A stretch of DNA of 64,000 nt, taken from Candidatus Saccharimonadota bacterium. Its GTDB lineage: Bacteria > Patescibacteriota > Saccharimonadia > Saccharimonadales > Saccharimonadaceae. Under the pieces are notes generated by a model. The model was not told the DNA's origin, made no database searches, and worked only from the letters and a program-made list of their open reading frames with translations. The stretch spans positions 62,001 through 126,000 of the forward strand of contig UNSL01000001.1 in assembly GCA_900555265.1 (NCBI GenBank). The letters run 5' to 3'. Positions 27,426 through 36,569 of the stretch are shown here, one piece after another (within the stretch, counting starts at the first letter, position 1; each line of letters begins with the position of its first letter). The position numbers and the translations under genes are program-made.

Positions 27426-27847
27426 TATAATGCTCCCAAATCTTTTAATGCCTGTTCAAAACTCGCCATAGCCCGACGAAAACTCTGCGCCGTTACCGTT
27501 ACGTTGGTTTCGTGGGCAATTTGATTACGCAATTTATGCGCCGCCCAAAGCCCATTTTCATCGCTCCAATATCCCTTGCGAGATTTCATACGCTCGCCCA
27601 TCGTTTCGCCAGCCACGCCGCAGTCGCGCATAGCTTTGTCCAGCAACTTGTCCGCCTTCATTATCGCCATCTGCATACTTTCCGATTTTCTGGTTTCGAC
27701 ATTGCGCAAAATTTGCCGCCAAACCCTCTGGTACATTTCTTTGTCAATTTGACCGCGACCACGAGAAGTTAATTGAATGAAAATCATCAACAAGGCGCCG
27801 ATAATCAACGCCGCAACAACTATCGCGAATATCAATCCGTCCATCAA
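27425..27847 (-). CDS. Membrane-anchored HEPN-like protein in the gat operon
   Basis: The 140-aa protein has one N-terminal membrane helix (about residues 4-25) followed by an all-helical cytoplasmic domain. Residues 107-112 read RNQIAH, the R-x4-H arrangement typical of HEPN RNases and nucleic-acid-binding HEPN proteins, in the context WAAHKLRNQIAHETN. The N-terminal half contains a conserved-looking DKLLDKAMRDCG stretch. I assign HEPN-like on this motif and helical content only. It lies between gatA (4-nt overlap) and gatB (TAATG overlap), so it should be made together with the amidotransferase. Confidence 0.6.
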   Translation of the reverse strand: MMDGLIFAIVVAALIIGALLMIFIQLTSRGRGQIDKEMYQRVWRQILRNVETRKSESMQMAIMKADKLLDKAMRDCGVAGETMGERMKSRKGYWSDENGLWAAHKLRNQIAHETNVTVTAQSFRRAMASFEQALKDLGAL

Positions 27848-29214
27848 ATCTTCTCCACTTCCGAGACTAGCTTCAGCAAGTTCTTGTCTGACTTGTAATC
27901 GCCAATAAGCTGCACGCCAATTGGCAAACCTTCATCACTATTTCCAGCTGGCGCGGCCACCGCAGGAAGTCCAGCCAAACTTGCCGGCACAGTCATAATG
28001 TCCGCCAAATACATTTTTATCGGATCGCTAGCATTTTCCCCAATCTTAAACGCAGGAGTCGGCGCAACCGGCATCAATAGCGCGTCATATTCGGTAAATA
28101 ACTTCTTAAACTCGTCAATCAACAACGTCCTGGCTTTTTGAGCCTGCATATAGTAAGCGTCGAAGAATCCGCTTGACAATACGAAACTTCCTATCATAAT
28201 TCGTCGCTTATTCTCAGTCACAAATCCTTCATTTCGACTACGACCGTAAAGTTCCGCCAAGGTTTTTACTTCCGCTGCTCGATGACCATATCGCACGCCG
28301 TCATATCGCGCCAAATTCGAGGACAATTCTGCTGGCACAATTATGTAATACATCGCCAGGGAATGTTTCATCATACTCAAATCTACTTCTTCAATTTCGT
28401 AACCAAGCTGCTTCAATTTCTCTGCATAATCAAGCGTTTTTTGGCGAACTTCCGCGTCCACGTCATCGGTCATACACTGTTTGACTAGACCTATCTTTTT
28501 CTTTGCAAATTCCGGCTGATCATTCCAGAAATCAGGCAAAGTCGTCATATCTTTATCATCGCGACCAGCCATAATTTCCATCACCAAATCAGTATCTTCT
28601 GCGTTCGTAGCAAAACAACCGATCGTGTCCGTGCTTGATGCCATCGCCACTACGCCATAACGACTAACCGCTCCGTAAGTCGGCTTAATTCCAACTACGC
28701 CATTAAAGCTGGCTGGCTGACGAATCGAACCGCCAGTATCCGTACCAAGCGCAAACGGAACCACGTCAAGCGCCGTAACTACCGCCGATCCACCAGATGA
28801 CCCACCAGCAACTCGCGTTTCATCTGCAGCGTTCTTAGTTGGGCCAAATGCCGAGTTTTCCGTCGAACCGCCGTGCGCAAAAGCATCCAAATTCGCCTTA
28901 CCGATGCAAATCGCACCTTCCGCTTCCAATTTCTCAACAGCTGTCGCCTGTAGTGGCGCATTAAAGTTTTCTAGCATTTTTGAAGCGGCAGTCGTCGGCG
29001 CACCAAACGCCAAAAAATTGTCCTTCACAACAAATGGCACGCCCGCCAATCGTCCAGAAATCTCGCCAGCATCAACCTTGGCTGCACGCTCCAGCGCACG
29101 CTCTTCCGTCAAGCTAAGCAGCGCATTATATTCCTCAATTTCACGCGCTCGTCGCAACGCTTCTTTTACATTCTCGACCGCGCTCTTGCCGATAAAATCA
29201 CTAATCTTACTCAT
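27844..29214 (-). CDS. gatA: Asp-tRNA(Asn)/Glu-tRNA(Gln) amidotransferase subunit A
   Basis: GatA is the amidase that releases ammonia from glutamine for transamidation. The 456-aa protein shows the amidase-signature triad: Lys in PFVVKDNF, and the two serines in AGGSSGGSAV and GTDTGGSIRQPA, with GVVGIKPTYGAVSRYGVVA after it. It lies in the order gatC-gatA-HEPN-like-gatB, overlapping gatC by 1 nt. Confidence 0.97.
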   Translation of the reverse strand: MSKISDFIGKSAVENVKEALRRAREIEEYNALLSLTEERALERAAKVDAGEISGRLAGVPFVVKDNFLAFGAPTTAASKMLENFNAPLQATAVEKLEAEGAICIGKANLDAFAHGGSTENSAFGPTKNAADETRVAGGSSGGSAVVTALDVVPFALGTDTGGSIRQPASFNGVVGIKPTYGAVSRYGVVAMASSTDTIGCFATNAEDTDLVMEIMAGRDDKDMTTLPDFWNDQPEFAKKKIGLVKQCMTDDVDAEVRQKTLDYAEKLKQLGYEIEEVDLSMMKHSLAMYYIIVPAELSSNLARYDGVRYGHRAAEVKTLAELYGRSRNEGFVTENKRRIMIGSFVLSSGFFDAYYMQAQKARTLLIDEFKKLFTEYDALLMPVAPTPAFKIGENASDPIKMYLADIMTVPASLAGLPAVAAPAGNSDEGLPIGVQLIGDYKSDKNLLKLVSEVEKI

Positions 29215-29501
29215 TACAATACCTGCGGAACTTTCACTTGGTTATTCTGTTTTTCTGGTGCCAAATCGAGCAACTTCTCAACAGGAATTCCCGCCTGAAC
29301 TTCATCTTCGCGCCAAACATTGCTCAGTCCCGTAACTTGATAAGTCGGCTCAACACCCGACACGTCGAGCTCGCCCAACTGCTCAATATAGCCAATTATA
29401 TTTTCCAAATCTTGGCGCAGTCCATCGGTTTCGTCATCAGTCAATGCCAGACTACTCAAACTCGCCAAGTGCTGAATATCGCTGGTAGAAATAGTTATCA
29501 T
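29214..29501 (-). CDS. gatC: Asp-tRNA(Asn)/Glu-tRNA(Gln) amidotransferase subunit C
   Basis: GatC is a small clamp that stabilises GatA on GatB. The 95-aa protein has the typical pattern ISTSDIQHLASLSSLALTDDE, DLENIIGYIEQLGELDVSGVEP and LREDE-like WREDEVQAG, ending with PEKQNNQVKVPQVL. The ATG is exactly 6 nt after TATAAT (29508-29513, minus), so the operon mRNA should begin at the start codon. Confidence 0.95.
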   Translation of the reverse strand: MITISTSDIQHLASLSSLALTDDETDGLRQDLENIIGYIEQLGELDVSGVEPTYQVTGLSNVWREDEVQAGIPVEKLLDLAPEKQNNQVKVPQVL

Positions 29502-29518
29502 ACCAATATTATACCACT

Positions 29519-29550
29519 AAAAAAAGCCGCCCATCAAAGTGAGCGACTTT
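29519..29550 (-). terminator. Terminator after the 263-aa membrane protein gene
   Basis: On the minus strand AAAGTCGC pairs with GCGGCTTT around a 12-nt loop and a T run follows. It ends the upstream membrane-protein transcript just before the gatC promoter. Confidence 0.85.
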
Positions 29551-29566
29551 ATTTTTCCAAGTTTTA

Positions 29567-30358
29567 TTACATTGAGTAATCTTGGTAGTTCTTATAGCGA
29601 CTGTAGTCTGATGGAATAGTCTTTGCCGAGCTGCCCGTGTCGTGCGCTTTAACAGCAATTGTGATAGCGCCAGTCAATAATACGACAGAAGAAGCCACAA
29701 TCAACATCAAAGACAAAGCCTTTGACATGTTGCGTCCTTTGACAATTTGGCAAATGAAGTAAGCGCTAGTAACAACAATTGCAAGAGCCAATGCGTATGG
29801 CAAGAATTCGCCCAAGTACAAACTCTTATAGAATTCACCGCCGTCACCAACGCCGATAAACAGCAATGAGTTAATCAAAATGCTTACTAATCGAGCAACC
29901 AAGTCGACAGCCGGAATGATCAAAACAGCCAAACCGCCGTAAGTTACCAATTTGTAAGCTGTTCGCTTTGTGTAACCTTCACGCTCCGGAACGGCTTTTG
30001 ATACGCGAGAGAATAGAACTAGTGACAATACAGCCAAAAGCACAGCAAATACTGACGCCGCAACAATTCCTGTTCCCTGAGTTACCATTGATGGGGCAAA
30101 AAATCCGCCGACACTTCTTAATAACATTGATGTTGAATTTGTCCACAAACCAAACACCTTAGTTATGATGTCAATCAGCAGCATGATTGAAATAATCGCC
30201 GAACCCATTGCCAAAGCGTATTCCAATGTCAGCATCTTCGCCTTACCCTTATTCGGATCTTCGTATGCGTATTGTGGATATGCTTGATAAGCATTTGGTT
30301 GCATCGGCATTTCTGGTTGCGCGACGTTTGTTGGCTGTGGTTGTTCTTTTGTTGCCAT
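29567..30358 (-). CDS. Multi-span membrane protein (DUF5671-like)
   Basis: The 263-aa protein begins with a Pro/Gln/Tyr-rich soluble stretch (about 1-35), followed by about five membrane segments, and ends with a polar tail rich in Tyr, Ser and Asp (SDYSRYKNYQDYSM). The layout around KMLTLEYALAMGSAIISIMLLIDI and the later RVSKAVPEREGYTKRTAYKLVTY loop resembles DUF5671 proteins, function unknown. AGGAGGGATT precedes the ATG, so this is a leadered gene. It is a single-gene unit with its own terminator. Confidence 0.65.
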   Translation of the reverse strand: MATKEQPQPTNVAQPEMPMQPNAYQAYPQYAYEDPNKGKAKMLTLEYALAMGSAIISIMLLIDIITKVFGLWTNSTSMLLRSVGGFFAPSMVTQGTGIVAASVFAVLLAVLSLVLFSRVSKAVPEREGYTKRTAYKLVTYGGLAVLIIPAVDLVARLVSILINSLLFIGVGDGGEFYKSLYLGEFLPYALALAIVVTSAYFICQIVKGRNMSKALSLMLIVASSVVLLTGAITIAVKAHDTGSSAKTIPSDYSRYKNYQDYSM

Positions 30359-30388
30359 AATCCCTCCTAATCTAATAATATTTTTATT

Positions 30389-32359
30389 CTACATCGTATG
30401 ACGAATTTCTGCAATTAAATCACGCAGTTCTGCCGCTTTTTCAAACTCCAAATTGGCGCTATGCAATTCCATTTGCGCCGTCAGATCTTTAATCAAAGCC
30501 GGATATTCGTCTTTTGGAATTTTCTTCAGGTTAAGCTTTGGCTTTTTATCAGATTCTTTTTGCGGAATAATTGATCGCAAACCATCGTCAATTTTCTTCT
30601 GAATAGTTTGTGGCGTAATATTATGTTCTTCGTTATATTTCTGCTGAATTGCCCGACGTCGATTCGTTTCATCAATTGCTCGACGCATACTATCCGTAAC
30701 ATTGTCGCCGTACATAATAACTCGACCATCAACGTGCCGCGCCGCCCGTCCAATCGTCTGAATCAAAGCCTGCTCACTACGCAAGAAACCTTCCTTATCG
30801 GCATCCATAATTGCCACCAAACTGACCTCCGGAAGGTCCAGACCTTCGCGCAACAGATTAATTCCAACCAGCACGTCATACGTTCCAAGTCGCAAATCTT
30901 TCAGAATATCGCCACGCTCCAGCGTATCAATTTCGCTGTGTAAATACGCCGTCCTTACGCCGTTTTCCGTCAAATAAGCGCTCAAATCCTCCGCCATTCG
31001 CTTGGTTAATGTCGTCACCAACACACGATGACCTTTCGCAATCGTCTGGCGAATTTCCTCCATCAAATCATCAACCTGCCCGTCGGTCGGTCGAACTTCA
31101 ATCGGCGGATCAAGCAACCCAGTTGGTCGAATAAGCTGCTCAGCTGGCTTTGGCGAATGAGAAAGTTCATAATCTCCCGGCGTGGCGGAAACATAAATTG
31201 CCTGATGAATATGCTGATTGAACTCGTCAAATCGAAGTGGGCGATTGTCCAGCGCGCTCGGAAGACGAAAACCATGCTCAATCAAAACTTCCTTACGGGC
31301 GCGATCACCGTTGTACATTCCCCGAACTTGCGGCAATGTCATGTGCGATTCGTCAACCAAAAGCAGCCAATCGTCCGGAAAATAATCAATCAAAGTCGCA
31401 GGCTGCTCGCCAGGTTCTCGGTCGGTCAAATAGCGCGAATAATTCTCAATTCCCTTCACAAAACCAGTTTCCTTCAGCATCTCCAAATCATATTTGGTGC
31501 GCTGACTCAGCCTTTGCGCCTCTAAAAACTTGCCATTATCTTCAAACCATTTCAGCCGTTGATTAAACTCATTTTCAATTCCAACAATCGCTTTTTCAAT
31601 TCGTTCACGTGGCGTCGAATAGTGGCTGGACGGGAAAATTGTCAATTGGTCTGGCCGATCCAAAATCTCGCCGGTCAAAGGGTCGATCTTCGTTAGTCGC
31701 TCAATTTCATCGCCAAAGAATTCCACGCGAACCGCAGTGTCTTGGCCTGCTGGAAAAATATCCACAACATCGCCGCGCACCCGAAAAGTTCCGCGCGCAA
31801 AATCGACGTCATTGCGTTTATACTGAATGTCGGTCAATAGGCGGATAAACTTGTCCTGAACTCGGCGTTCACCAACGGTCAATTTAATAGCCATATCGGC
31901 GTAAGTTTCTGGCGAACCAATGCCGTAAATACAACTCACACTCGCCACAATAATTACATCGCGGCGCGTAAGCAGTGCAGAAGTCGCAGCATGTCTAAGC
32001 CGATCAATTTCGTCATTGATCTTCGAGTCTTTTTCAATATAAGTATCACTTGAGGCAATGTACGCCTCTGGCTGGTAGTAATCAAAATAACTAACAAAAT
32101 AATGGACTTCATTGTCCGGAAAAAATTCCTTAAACTCAGAAAAAAGTTGCGCCGCCAAAGTCTTATTGTGAGCCAAAACCAGCGTCGGCACATTGCGCTT
32201 AGCGATAATATTCGCCATCGTAAACGTCTTCCCTGAACCAGTCACACCCAGCAAAGTTTGCTCGCGCTGACCTTTTTCCAAGCCATCGACCAACTGAGCA
32301 ATTGCTCGCGGCTGATCGCCCGTGGGTTGATATGAAGAAGAGAGGCGAAATTTATTCAC
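30389..32359 (-). CDS. uvrB: Excinuclease ABC subunit B
   Basis: UvrB verifies DNA damage and loads UvrC in nucleotide excision repair. The 656-aa protein has Walker [14 protein letters not shown], the beta-hairpin [11 protein letters not shown], helicase motifs ([49 protein letters not shown]) and the C-terminal UVR motif [16 protein letters not shown]. The start is GTG at 32359. A TAAAAT box lies 6 nt before it, as in the leaderless genes, though a partial GAGAGG is also present. Confidence 0.97.
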   Translation of the reverse strand: MNKFRLSSSYQPTGDQPRAIAQLVDGLEKGQREQTLLGVTGSGKTFTMANIIAKRNVPTLVLAHNKTLAAQLFSEFKEFFPDNEVHYFVSYFDYYQPEAYIASSDTYIEKDSKINDEIDRLRHAATSALLTRRDVIIVASVSCIYGIGSPETYADMAIKLTVGERRVQDKFIRLLTDIQYKRNDVDFARGTFRVRGDVVDIFPAGQDTAVRVEFFGDEIERLTKIDPLTGEILDRPDQLTIFPSSHYSTPRERIEKAIVGIENEFNQRLKWFEDNGKFLEAQRLSQRTKYDLEMLKETGFVKGIENYSRYLTDREPGEQPATLIDYFPDDWLLLVDESHMTLPQVRGMYNGDRARKEVLIEHGFRLPSALDNRPLRFDEFNQHIHQAIYVSATPGDYELSHSPKPAEQLIRPTGLLDPPIEVRPTDGQVDDLMEEIRQTIAKGHRVLVTTLTKRMAEDLSAYLTENGVRTAYLHSEIDTLERGDILKDLRLGTYDVLVGINLLREGLDLPEVSLVAIMDADKEGFLRSEQALIQTIGRAARHVDGRVIMYGDNVTDSMRRAIDETNRRRAIQQKYNEEHNITPQTIQKKIDDGLRSIIPQKESDKKPKLNLKKIPKDEYPALIKDLTAQMELHSANLEFEKAAELRDLIAEIRHTM

Positions 32360-32386
32360 CTCTCTATTTTACTATATTTACGAAAA

Positions 32387-32986
32387 CTAGTCTTGATTAT
32401 AAGTTTGAGACGAGCCAGAAACTTCACATTTACCGTCAACCAAGCGGCTCGGAACCGACGCAGACTTCAAGTCTGAGCACGGCATGCCACCTTGCTGCGT
32501 ACCCGCAACAATTGCAATTTCACCAGTGCCGTTCTTTGGTCCGATGATAGTATAAGCGTTCGTCAAGCCATATACTGCCGCATATTTTCCGTATGCACGG
32601 TCGATGATTGGCTCATACACAGAACCTTCACGCTCTGGAATTGGCTGACCGACTTTAGACTTCAAGAACTTCTTCAAAGAACTGTCAATATCCAATTTAT
32701 CAACATCACTTGCTGAAGTTAAACGAATGCCCGTACCGTCGCCTTTGGTTCGGAAATCTTTATATTCTTTCTTTGCCTCATTTGATGGCCCCTCGCCTTC
32801 ACCGCGAGTTTTTTCCAGTGAATCAGACGAATCCTTCTTCGTCTGGCTACTTTTTACCGAGGCGCTAGAATCCTTGTCTTTATACACAGCGCCAGCAATT
32901 ATCCATGTCGCCATAGCAACAATGATTATGCCCATAACAATCACCGCCGCGATCAGCCATTTATTAGCCGTTGATTTGTTCTCCAT
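32387..32986 (-). CDS. Membrane-anchored extracellular protein, unknown
   Basis: I do not recognise this 199-aa protein. A membrane helix at about residues 9-32 is followed by a low-complexity Ser/Lys/Asp/Glu linker (about 35-75), then a compact domain of about 110 residues with GKYAAVYGLTNAYTIIGP and a Cys pair (PCSDLK...DGKCEV) that could form a disulfide outside the cell. GGAGG lies 4 nt before the ATG. It ends 27 nt upstream of uvrB on the same strand. Confidence 0.65.
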   Translation of the reverse strand: MENKSTANKWLIAAVIVMGIIIVAMATWIIAGAVYKDKDSSASVKSSQTKKDSSDSLEKTRGEGEGPSNEAKKEYKDFRTKGDGTGIRLTSASDVDKLDIDSSLKKFLKSKVGQPIPEREGSVYEPIIDRAYGKYAAVYGLTNAYTIIGPKNGTGEIAIVAGTQQGGMPCSDLKSASVPSRLVDGKCEVSGSSQTYNQD

Positions 32987-33106
32987 AAAACCTCCATTTA
33001 GATTGTGCTTTGATTGTATACGATGGATTATTTGCCGTCAACGTATTGTAACCATAGACATTTTATGATATAGTAATAAAGTTAAAATCATAAAATAAAA
33101 AGGATA

Positions 33107-33778
33107 ATGATGACACCGAAAAATGTTTGTATTCCGCGCGAATTGCAACTTCAGGCTGCGATGTTCAGATTAGGAAAAGTTGATGACGAGATTCATGCTG
33201 GCTATGAAATTCTCCAAAAATATCATAAAACCGTAACTTTTTTTGGGTCGGCCAGGATAACTGAAGATAATGAATATTACCAAAAAGCCAAAGACTTGGC
33301 GTTTCAACTAGCCAAAGAAGGCTACACAATTATCACTGGCGGCGGCGGCGGAATCATGGAAGCAGCAAACCGCGGCGCTATGGAAGCTGGCGGAGAATCA
33401 GTCGGATTCAATATTCGCTTACCACACGAGCAATCATTGAACAACTACACGACAGATTCGTTCGCATTCACCCACTTCGCGCCACGAAAAATCGTTATGA
33501 CACTTCTGGCTGACGCGTACGTTTGTTTCCCTGGCGGATTCGGTACGATGGATGAAATTTGTGAGATTATCACATTGACGCAAACCAAGAAAATGGCGCC
33601 AGTGCCAATTGTTCTGTTTGATAAAAAATTCTGGGGCAAATGGGACGATTTTGTTCGCGAAAATATGCTTCCAAATAAGCTAATCTCTGACGGCGATGAA
33701 AAAATCTACACAATTACCGAAGATATTCCAGAGGTAGTTAACTTGATCAAAAATCAGCGAACTTGTTGCGACCGATAG
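33107..33778 (+). CDS. TIGR00730/LOG-family Rossmann protein
   Basis: The 223-aa protein carries the LOG signature GGGGGIMEAANRGAMEAGG and PGGFGTMDEICE. LOG-family enzymes cleave the N-glycosidic bond of nucleoside 5'-monophosphates, best known for cytokinin activation in plants; bacterial members often act as nucleotide nucleosidases. The start is one of two adjacent ATGs (33107 and 33110), with AAGGA just upstream. It converges on the next gene with no gap. In a nucleotide-scavenging cell it could recycle bases; that is inference. Confidence 0.88.
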   Translation: MMTPKNVCIPRELQLQAAMFRLGKVDDEIHAGYEILQKYHKTVTFFGSARITEDNEYYQKAKDLAFQLAKEGYTIITGGGGGIMEAANRGAMEAGGESVGFNIRLPHEQSLNNYTTDSFAFTHFAPRKIVMTLLADAYVCFPGGFGTMDEICEIITLTQTKKMAPVPIVLFDKKFWGKWDDFVRENMLPNKLISDGDEKIYTITEDIPEVVNLIKNQRTCCDR

Positions 33779-34258
33779 TTATTTCTTAGGTTTCGGCTCA
33801 ATCCAACAAATTCCACCCTGGCAGACCACTCGCTCTACGGCTGGATTGTACGTGCGCGGGTGGTTTTTATATCGGCGCGTAATCTCAAATCCCAGACCTC
33901 GCTTGCCGTACGTTGTTTGCTGCTTTCCCAGAGGTAACTGGCAATGATAGTTATTTATAACGTCAATCGGATTAAACGAAATCACTTGCCCATCAACGTC
34001 CAAAAGCACCCACTCAGAAGCTTTGAACGGCGCCCATTTGTCCACTTTCGGCGCAATGGCCATTAGTGATTGATAAATTTCTTCTGCCGTAGCGTTTGAC
34101 GGATCTAAGCCTAGAGATCGAATAATCGAGTGCGCTCTAGCCAATATTTCCGCAATCAATCGCACATCGCTATCATCCCTAGTCATCTGCCTGAGCTCGG
34201 TTAGCGCTCGACGTTTTTTCACGTCACCGCCCAACAATTTTCCCAAATTTTGCGCCAT
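33779..34258 (-). CDS. Unrecognised 159-aa protein
   Basis: I do not recognise this protein. It has no membrane segment; the first half is helical (LTELRQMTRDDSDVRLIAEILARAHSIIRSLGLDP) and the second half is beta-rich and basic, with EWVLLDVDGQVISFN, a GKRGLGFEITRRYKNHPRTYN stretch and a Cys pair in VVCQGGICWIEP near the C-terminus. It overlaps the PfkB kinase gene by 1 nt and is the last gene of the aldolase-kinase transcript. Confidence 0.7.
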   Translation of the reverse strand: MAQNLGKLLGGDVKKRRALTELRQMTRDDSDVRLIAEILARAHSIIRSLGLDPSNATAEEIYQSLMAIAPKVDKWAPFKASEWVLLDVDGQVISFNPIDVINNYHCQLPLGKQQTTYGKRGLGFEITRRYKNHPRTYNPAVERVVCQGGICWIEPKPKK

Positions 34259-35220
34259 TATATTTCCCTTTCTTGAATTGGCATAGCATGAAGTACTGTG
34301 CCAGCATATAAAATTCCAGCTTTTGCACCAATTTTCATAACCACTGAGCTAGCGTTCGCACTGCCCATAATCACAGAGTTTTTCAAATTGCCACTTCGCG
34401 CCCATTCACTCAAAAATCCCGACGCAAACGCATCTCCAGCACCAGTTCTGTCAATTGATGGCCTGTCGTCATACATTAGCGCTCGCACGATAGTTTTTCC
34501 ATCGCTTGCAATTGAGCCGTTTACGCCGTCCGTCACCAAAACGACCGGAACTAATCTCAAACCTCTTCTAACCAAGGCTTCCAAGTCCTCGCCAGACACC
34601 AACTGCTGCATTTCTTCCTTGTTCAAAGTTAAAACATCAACATCAGACAATAATCCCAACAATTTATCCTTTTGCGCCAATTCTTTCTTTCCAGGATTAA
34701 AACAAATTTTCATATCGCGACGTTTGGCTTGCTGGAATAATTTATGAAGCATCGGCATATTTCCCGCCAAAGTTGAAACGTATAGCCAATCCGCGTCCTC
34801 TTCAGACAAATCAAAATCCGCCTCATGATAATGAGTCGAAGCACCACGGTACGTCAATATTGTTCGCTCGCCATTTGAAGCTAATAGCAACACCGAATAT
34901 CCCGTACTGTATTTTGGCGAATATCGCACCAAATGCGTATCAATATTTTCCTTATCCAAATCCGCAATTACCGCTTGCCCAGCCGGGTCATGACCGATTG
35001 CGCCCATAAAACTAGCATAATGCCCTTGCCTGGAAAACGTTACCGCGGCGTTCGTAGCTCCACCACCAGTCGAAAAATGGATCTGGTTTACGTCGGCTTT
35101 CGCACCCAAATCCAGTCGCGCAAAACAATGTTCTGGACTTTCACAAACTGGCGTCAGTGCGTCTGATTGACTTAAAAATACGTCTTGAATCGCCGCACCA
35201 ACGGTGATGATTTTTGCCAT
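34258..35220 (-). CDS. PfkB-family sugar kinase
   Basis: The 320-aa protein is a ribokinase-fold ATP-dependent kinase. It shows the N-terminal substrate site with GGGATNAAVTFSRQG and the PfkB signature with catalytic Asp, DRTGAGDAFASGF, near residue 265. Family members phosphorylate ribose, fructose, fructose-6-phosphate, adenosine and others, so the substrate is open. Its start overlaps the aldolase stop (TAATG), and no other phosphofructokinase is visible, so it could make fructose-1,6-bisphosphate for the aldolase; that is inference from context. Confidence 0.85.
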   Translation of the reverse strand: MAKIITVGAAIQDVFLSQSDALTPVCESPEHCFARLDLGAKADVNQIHFSTGGGATNAAVTFSRQGHYASFMGAIGHDPAGQAVIADLDKENIDTHLVRYSPKYSTGYSVLLLASNGERTILTYRGASTHYHEADFDLSEEDADWLYVSTLAGNMPMLHKLFQQAKRRDMKICFNPGKKELAQKDKLLGLLSDVDVLTLNKEEMQQLVSGEDLEALVRRGLRLVPVVLVTDGVNGSIASDGKTIVRALMYDDRPSIDRTGAGDAFASGFLSEWARSGNLKNSVIMGSANASSVVMKIGAKAGILYAGTVLHAMPIQEREI

Positions 35221-36131
35221 TAAACCACCGCCTTTCGCACGGAATTAAACGCCTTAATCTTCGACTCCACCACTTCCTGTACGGCGGCATAAACTGGCGG
35301 CATTAATTTAACGATAGCATACTCATTTGGATTTTCTCGCAAGGTTTTCTCCAAAGTCGTTCGGAAAGCATAGCGCATATCAGAATTGATATTGATTTTA
35401 GAAACGCCAATTTTCGCAGCATCCTCAAAATAATGTAGCGGCGTGCCAGACCCACCGTGCAATGAAATCTGACAATGAATCGCCTCACGAATGTCAGCCA
35501 ACAAATCCAAATCCAACACTTTCGGAACTGGATATTTGCCATGCAAATTGCCAATCGCCGCCGCAAAAGTATCAATTCCAGTCGCCTCGACAAACGCACG
35601 CGCACCCTCTGGCGTAGAGAAAGTCTTTTTTATTTCCTCATAATTTATATCTTCCGTATGAACATTTGAACTTCCGCCAAAATAATGCGGCTCAGACTCC
35701 ACTAGCGCACCAGTAAACTTGGCATATTCAACAACTTCACGAGTCTTCGCAATAATCTCCTCGTCGGAAGCGTTATGATTTGCCTGAGAAATATCAATAT
35801 GAATAAACTCATATCCAGCGTCAATCGCTCGCTTACAGCCCTCAACCGTCGGACCGTGGTCCAAATTCAAATACATTTCAATTCCGTACTCAGCCTTATA
35901 ATTGTCCACCAAATCGCGAACGTTCTCTAGGCCCATAGCCTTTACTTCGGCGTCAGAAACCTCAACCAACACTGGCGATTGGAGTTTTTGCGCCGCGCGT
36001 GCCACCGCAATCAGCGTCTCTTGATTGTCAATATTAAACGCCCCAACCGCAAAACGCTGCGCCCGTGTCCGCTGCATTAAATGACGCGCCCGCGTCGTGT
36101 TTTTCCGAATCTCTGAAATCGATAATCCCAT
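35220..36131 (-). CDS. fba: Class II fructose-bisphosphate aldolase
   Basis: This zinc enzyme splits fructose-1,6-bisphosphate into two triose phosphates. The 303-aa protein has AVGAFNIDNQETL near the N-terminus, the zinc/catalytic region YLNLDHGPTVEGCKRAIDAGY and HIDISQAN, and the GGSGTP phosphate-binding motif with His before it (LHGGSGTP). TATAAT and an AGGGGG site lie in a short leader before the ATG. It heads the fba-pfkB-unknown operon and is divergent from cassette C. Confidence 0.95.
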   Translation of the reverse strand: MGLSISEIRKNTTRARHLMQRTRAQRFAVGAFNIDNQETLIAVARAAQKLQSPVLVEVSDAEVKAMGLENVRDLVDNYKAEYGIEMYLNLDHGPTVEGCKRAIDAGYEFIHIDISQANHNASDEEIIAKTREVVEYAKFTGALVESEPHYFGGSSNVHTEDINYEEIKKTFSTPEGARAFVEATGIDTFAAAIGNLHGKYPVPKVLDLDLLADIREAIHCQISLHGGSGTPLHYFEDAAKIGVSKININSDMRYAFRTTLEKTLRENPNEYAIVKLMPPVYAAVQEVVESKIKAFNSVRKAVV

Positions 36132-36190
36132 ACTGCCCCCTAAAATACTTATGGTAATTATATCAATTACTGCCCGCTATGCCAAGAGAA

Positions 36191-36219
36191 TTGACATCAT
36201 GTTGTTTTGGTGATAATAT
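36191..36219 (+). promoter_or_regulatory. Cassette C promoter
   Basis: TTGACA (36191-36196), a 17-nt spacer ending TGA, and -10 TAATAT (36214-36219) form an extended -10 promoter. The predicted RNA start is near AACTTTTGCTC. Confidence 0.75.
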
Positions 36220-36225
36220 AAAATA

Positions 36226-36303
36226 ACTTTTGCTCGAGACTTTTGTCTAAGGGTGAAAGAGCCCTTTGGTCTTGAGCATCGCCTTTGAAAGGAGGTGAAA
36301 AAA
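36226..36303 (+). promoter_or_regulatory. Cassette C leader with Shine-Dalgarno hairpin
   Basis: Stem 1 pairs GCTCGAGAC (36232-36240) with GTCTTGAGC (36269-36277) and encloses AAGGGT/GCCCTT. Stem 2 (36279-36298) pairs TCGCCTTT with GGAGGTGA around a GAAA tetraloop, so the Shine-Dalgarno AGGAGG is fully buried 8 nt before the ATG. Stem 2 and the following A run are base-for-base identical to cassette D, while stem 1 differs but still pairs. Confidence 0.75.
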
Positions 36304-36498
36304 ATGAATCCCGTTGTACGAACAATCAAACTCGCATTTAACGGGCTAGTATCCGCCCTGGTGGCCTGCGTGGCTTGGTGGGCGATTGTCGCCTATCTCT
36401 TGATGGTCTACGGGCCAGCGGAAGCTGCCATGTTCGCGTTTGCGAGCATAGCATTTGCTGTGCTCATCTGCAGCATGATATATCATGACCGCGGATGA
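36304..36498 (+). CDS. Cassette C orphan small membrane protein
   Basis: I do not recognise this 64-aa protein. It has two hydrophobic helices (about residues 12-36 and 42-60), aromatic residues in the first (VAWWAIVAYLL) and a short polar end (YHDRG). The ATG at 36304 fits the AGGAGG site; the in-frame GTG at 36295 overlaps that site and is unlikely. The gene sits on the plus strand between the minus-strand aldolase and transketolase genes. Codon choice leans to G/C-ending codons, unlike neighbours. The twin leader with cassette D suggests common control. Function is unknown. Confidence 0.7.
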   Translation: MNPVVRTIKLAFNGLVSALVACVAWWAIVAYLLMVYGPAEAAMFAFASIAFAVLICSMIYHDRG

Positions 36499-36503
36499 CA
36501 CAC

Positions 36504-36569
36504 AACCCGTCAGGACTACCGCTTTGAGGTCTTTAATTAGATCTTGGCAGTAGCTCCTGGCGGGTTTTT
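36504..36569 (+). terminator. Cassette C 3' hairpin and terminator
   Basis: AACCCGTCAGGA (36504-36515) pairs perfectly with TCCTGGCGGGTT (36555-36566), with CTAC/GTAG and GAGGTC/GATCTT stems inside, and ends in a T run. It overlaps the stop codon of the convergent transketolase C subunit. Confidence 0.85.
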
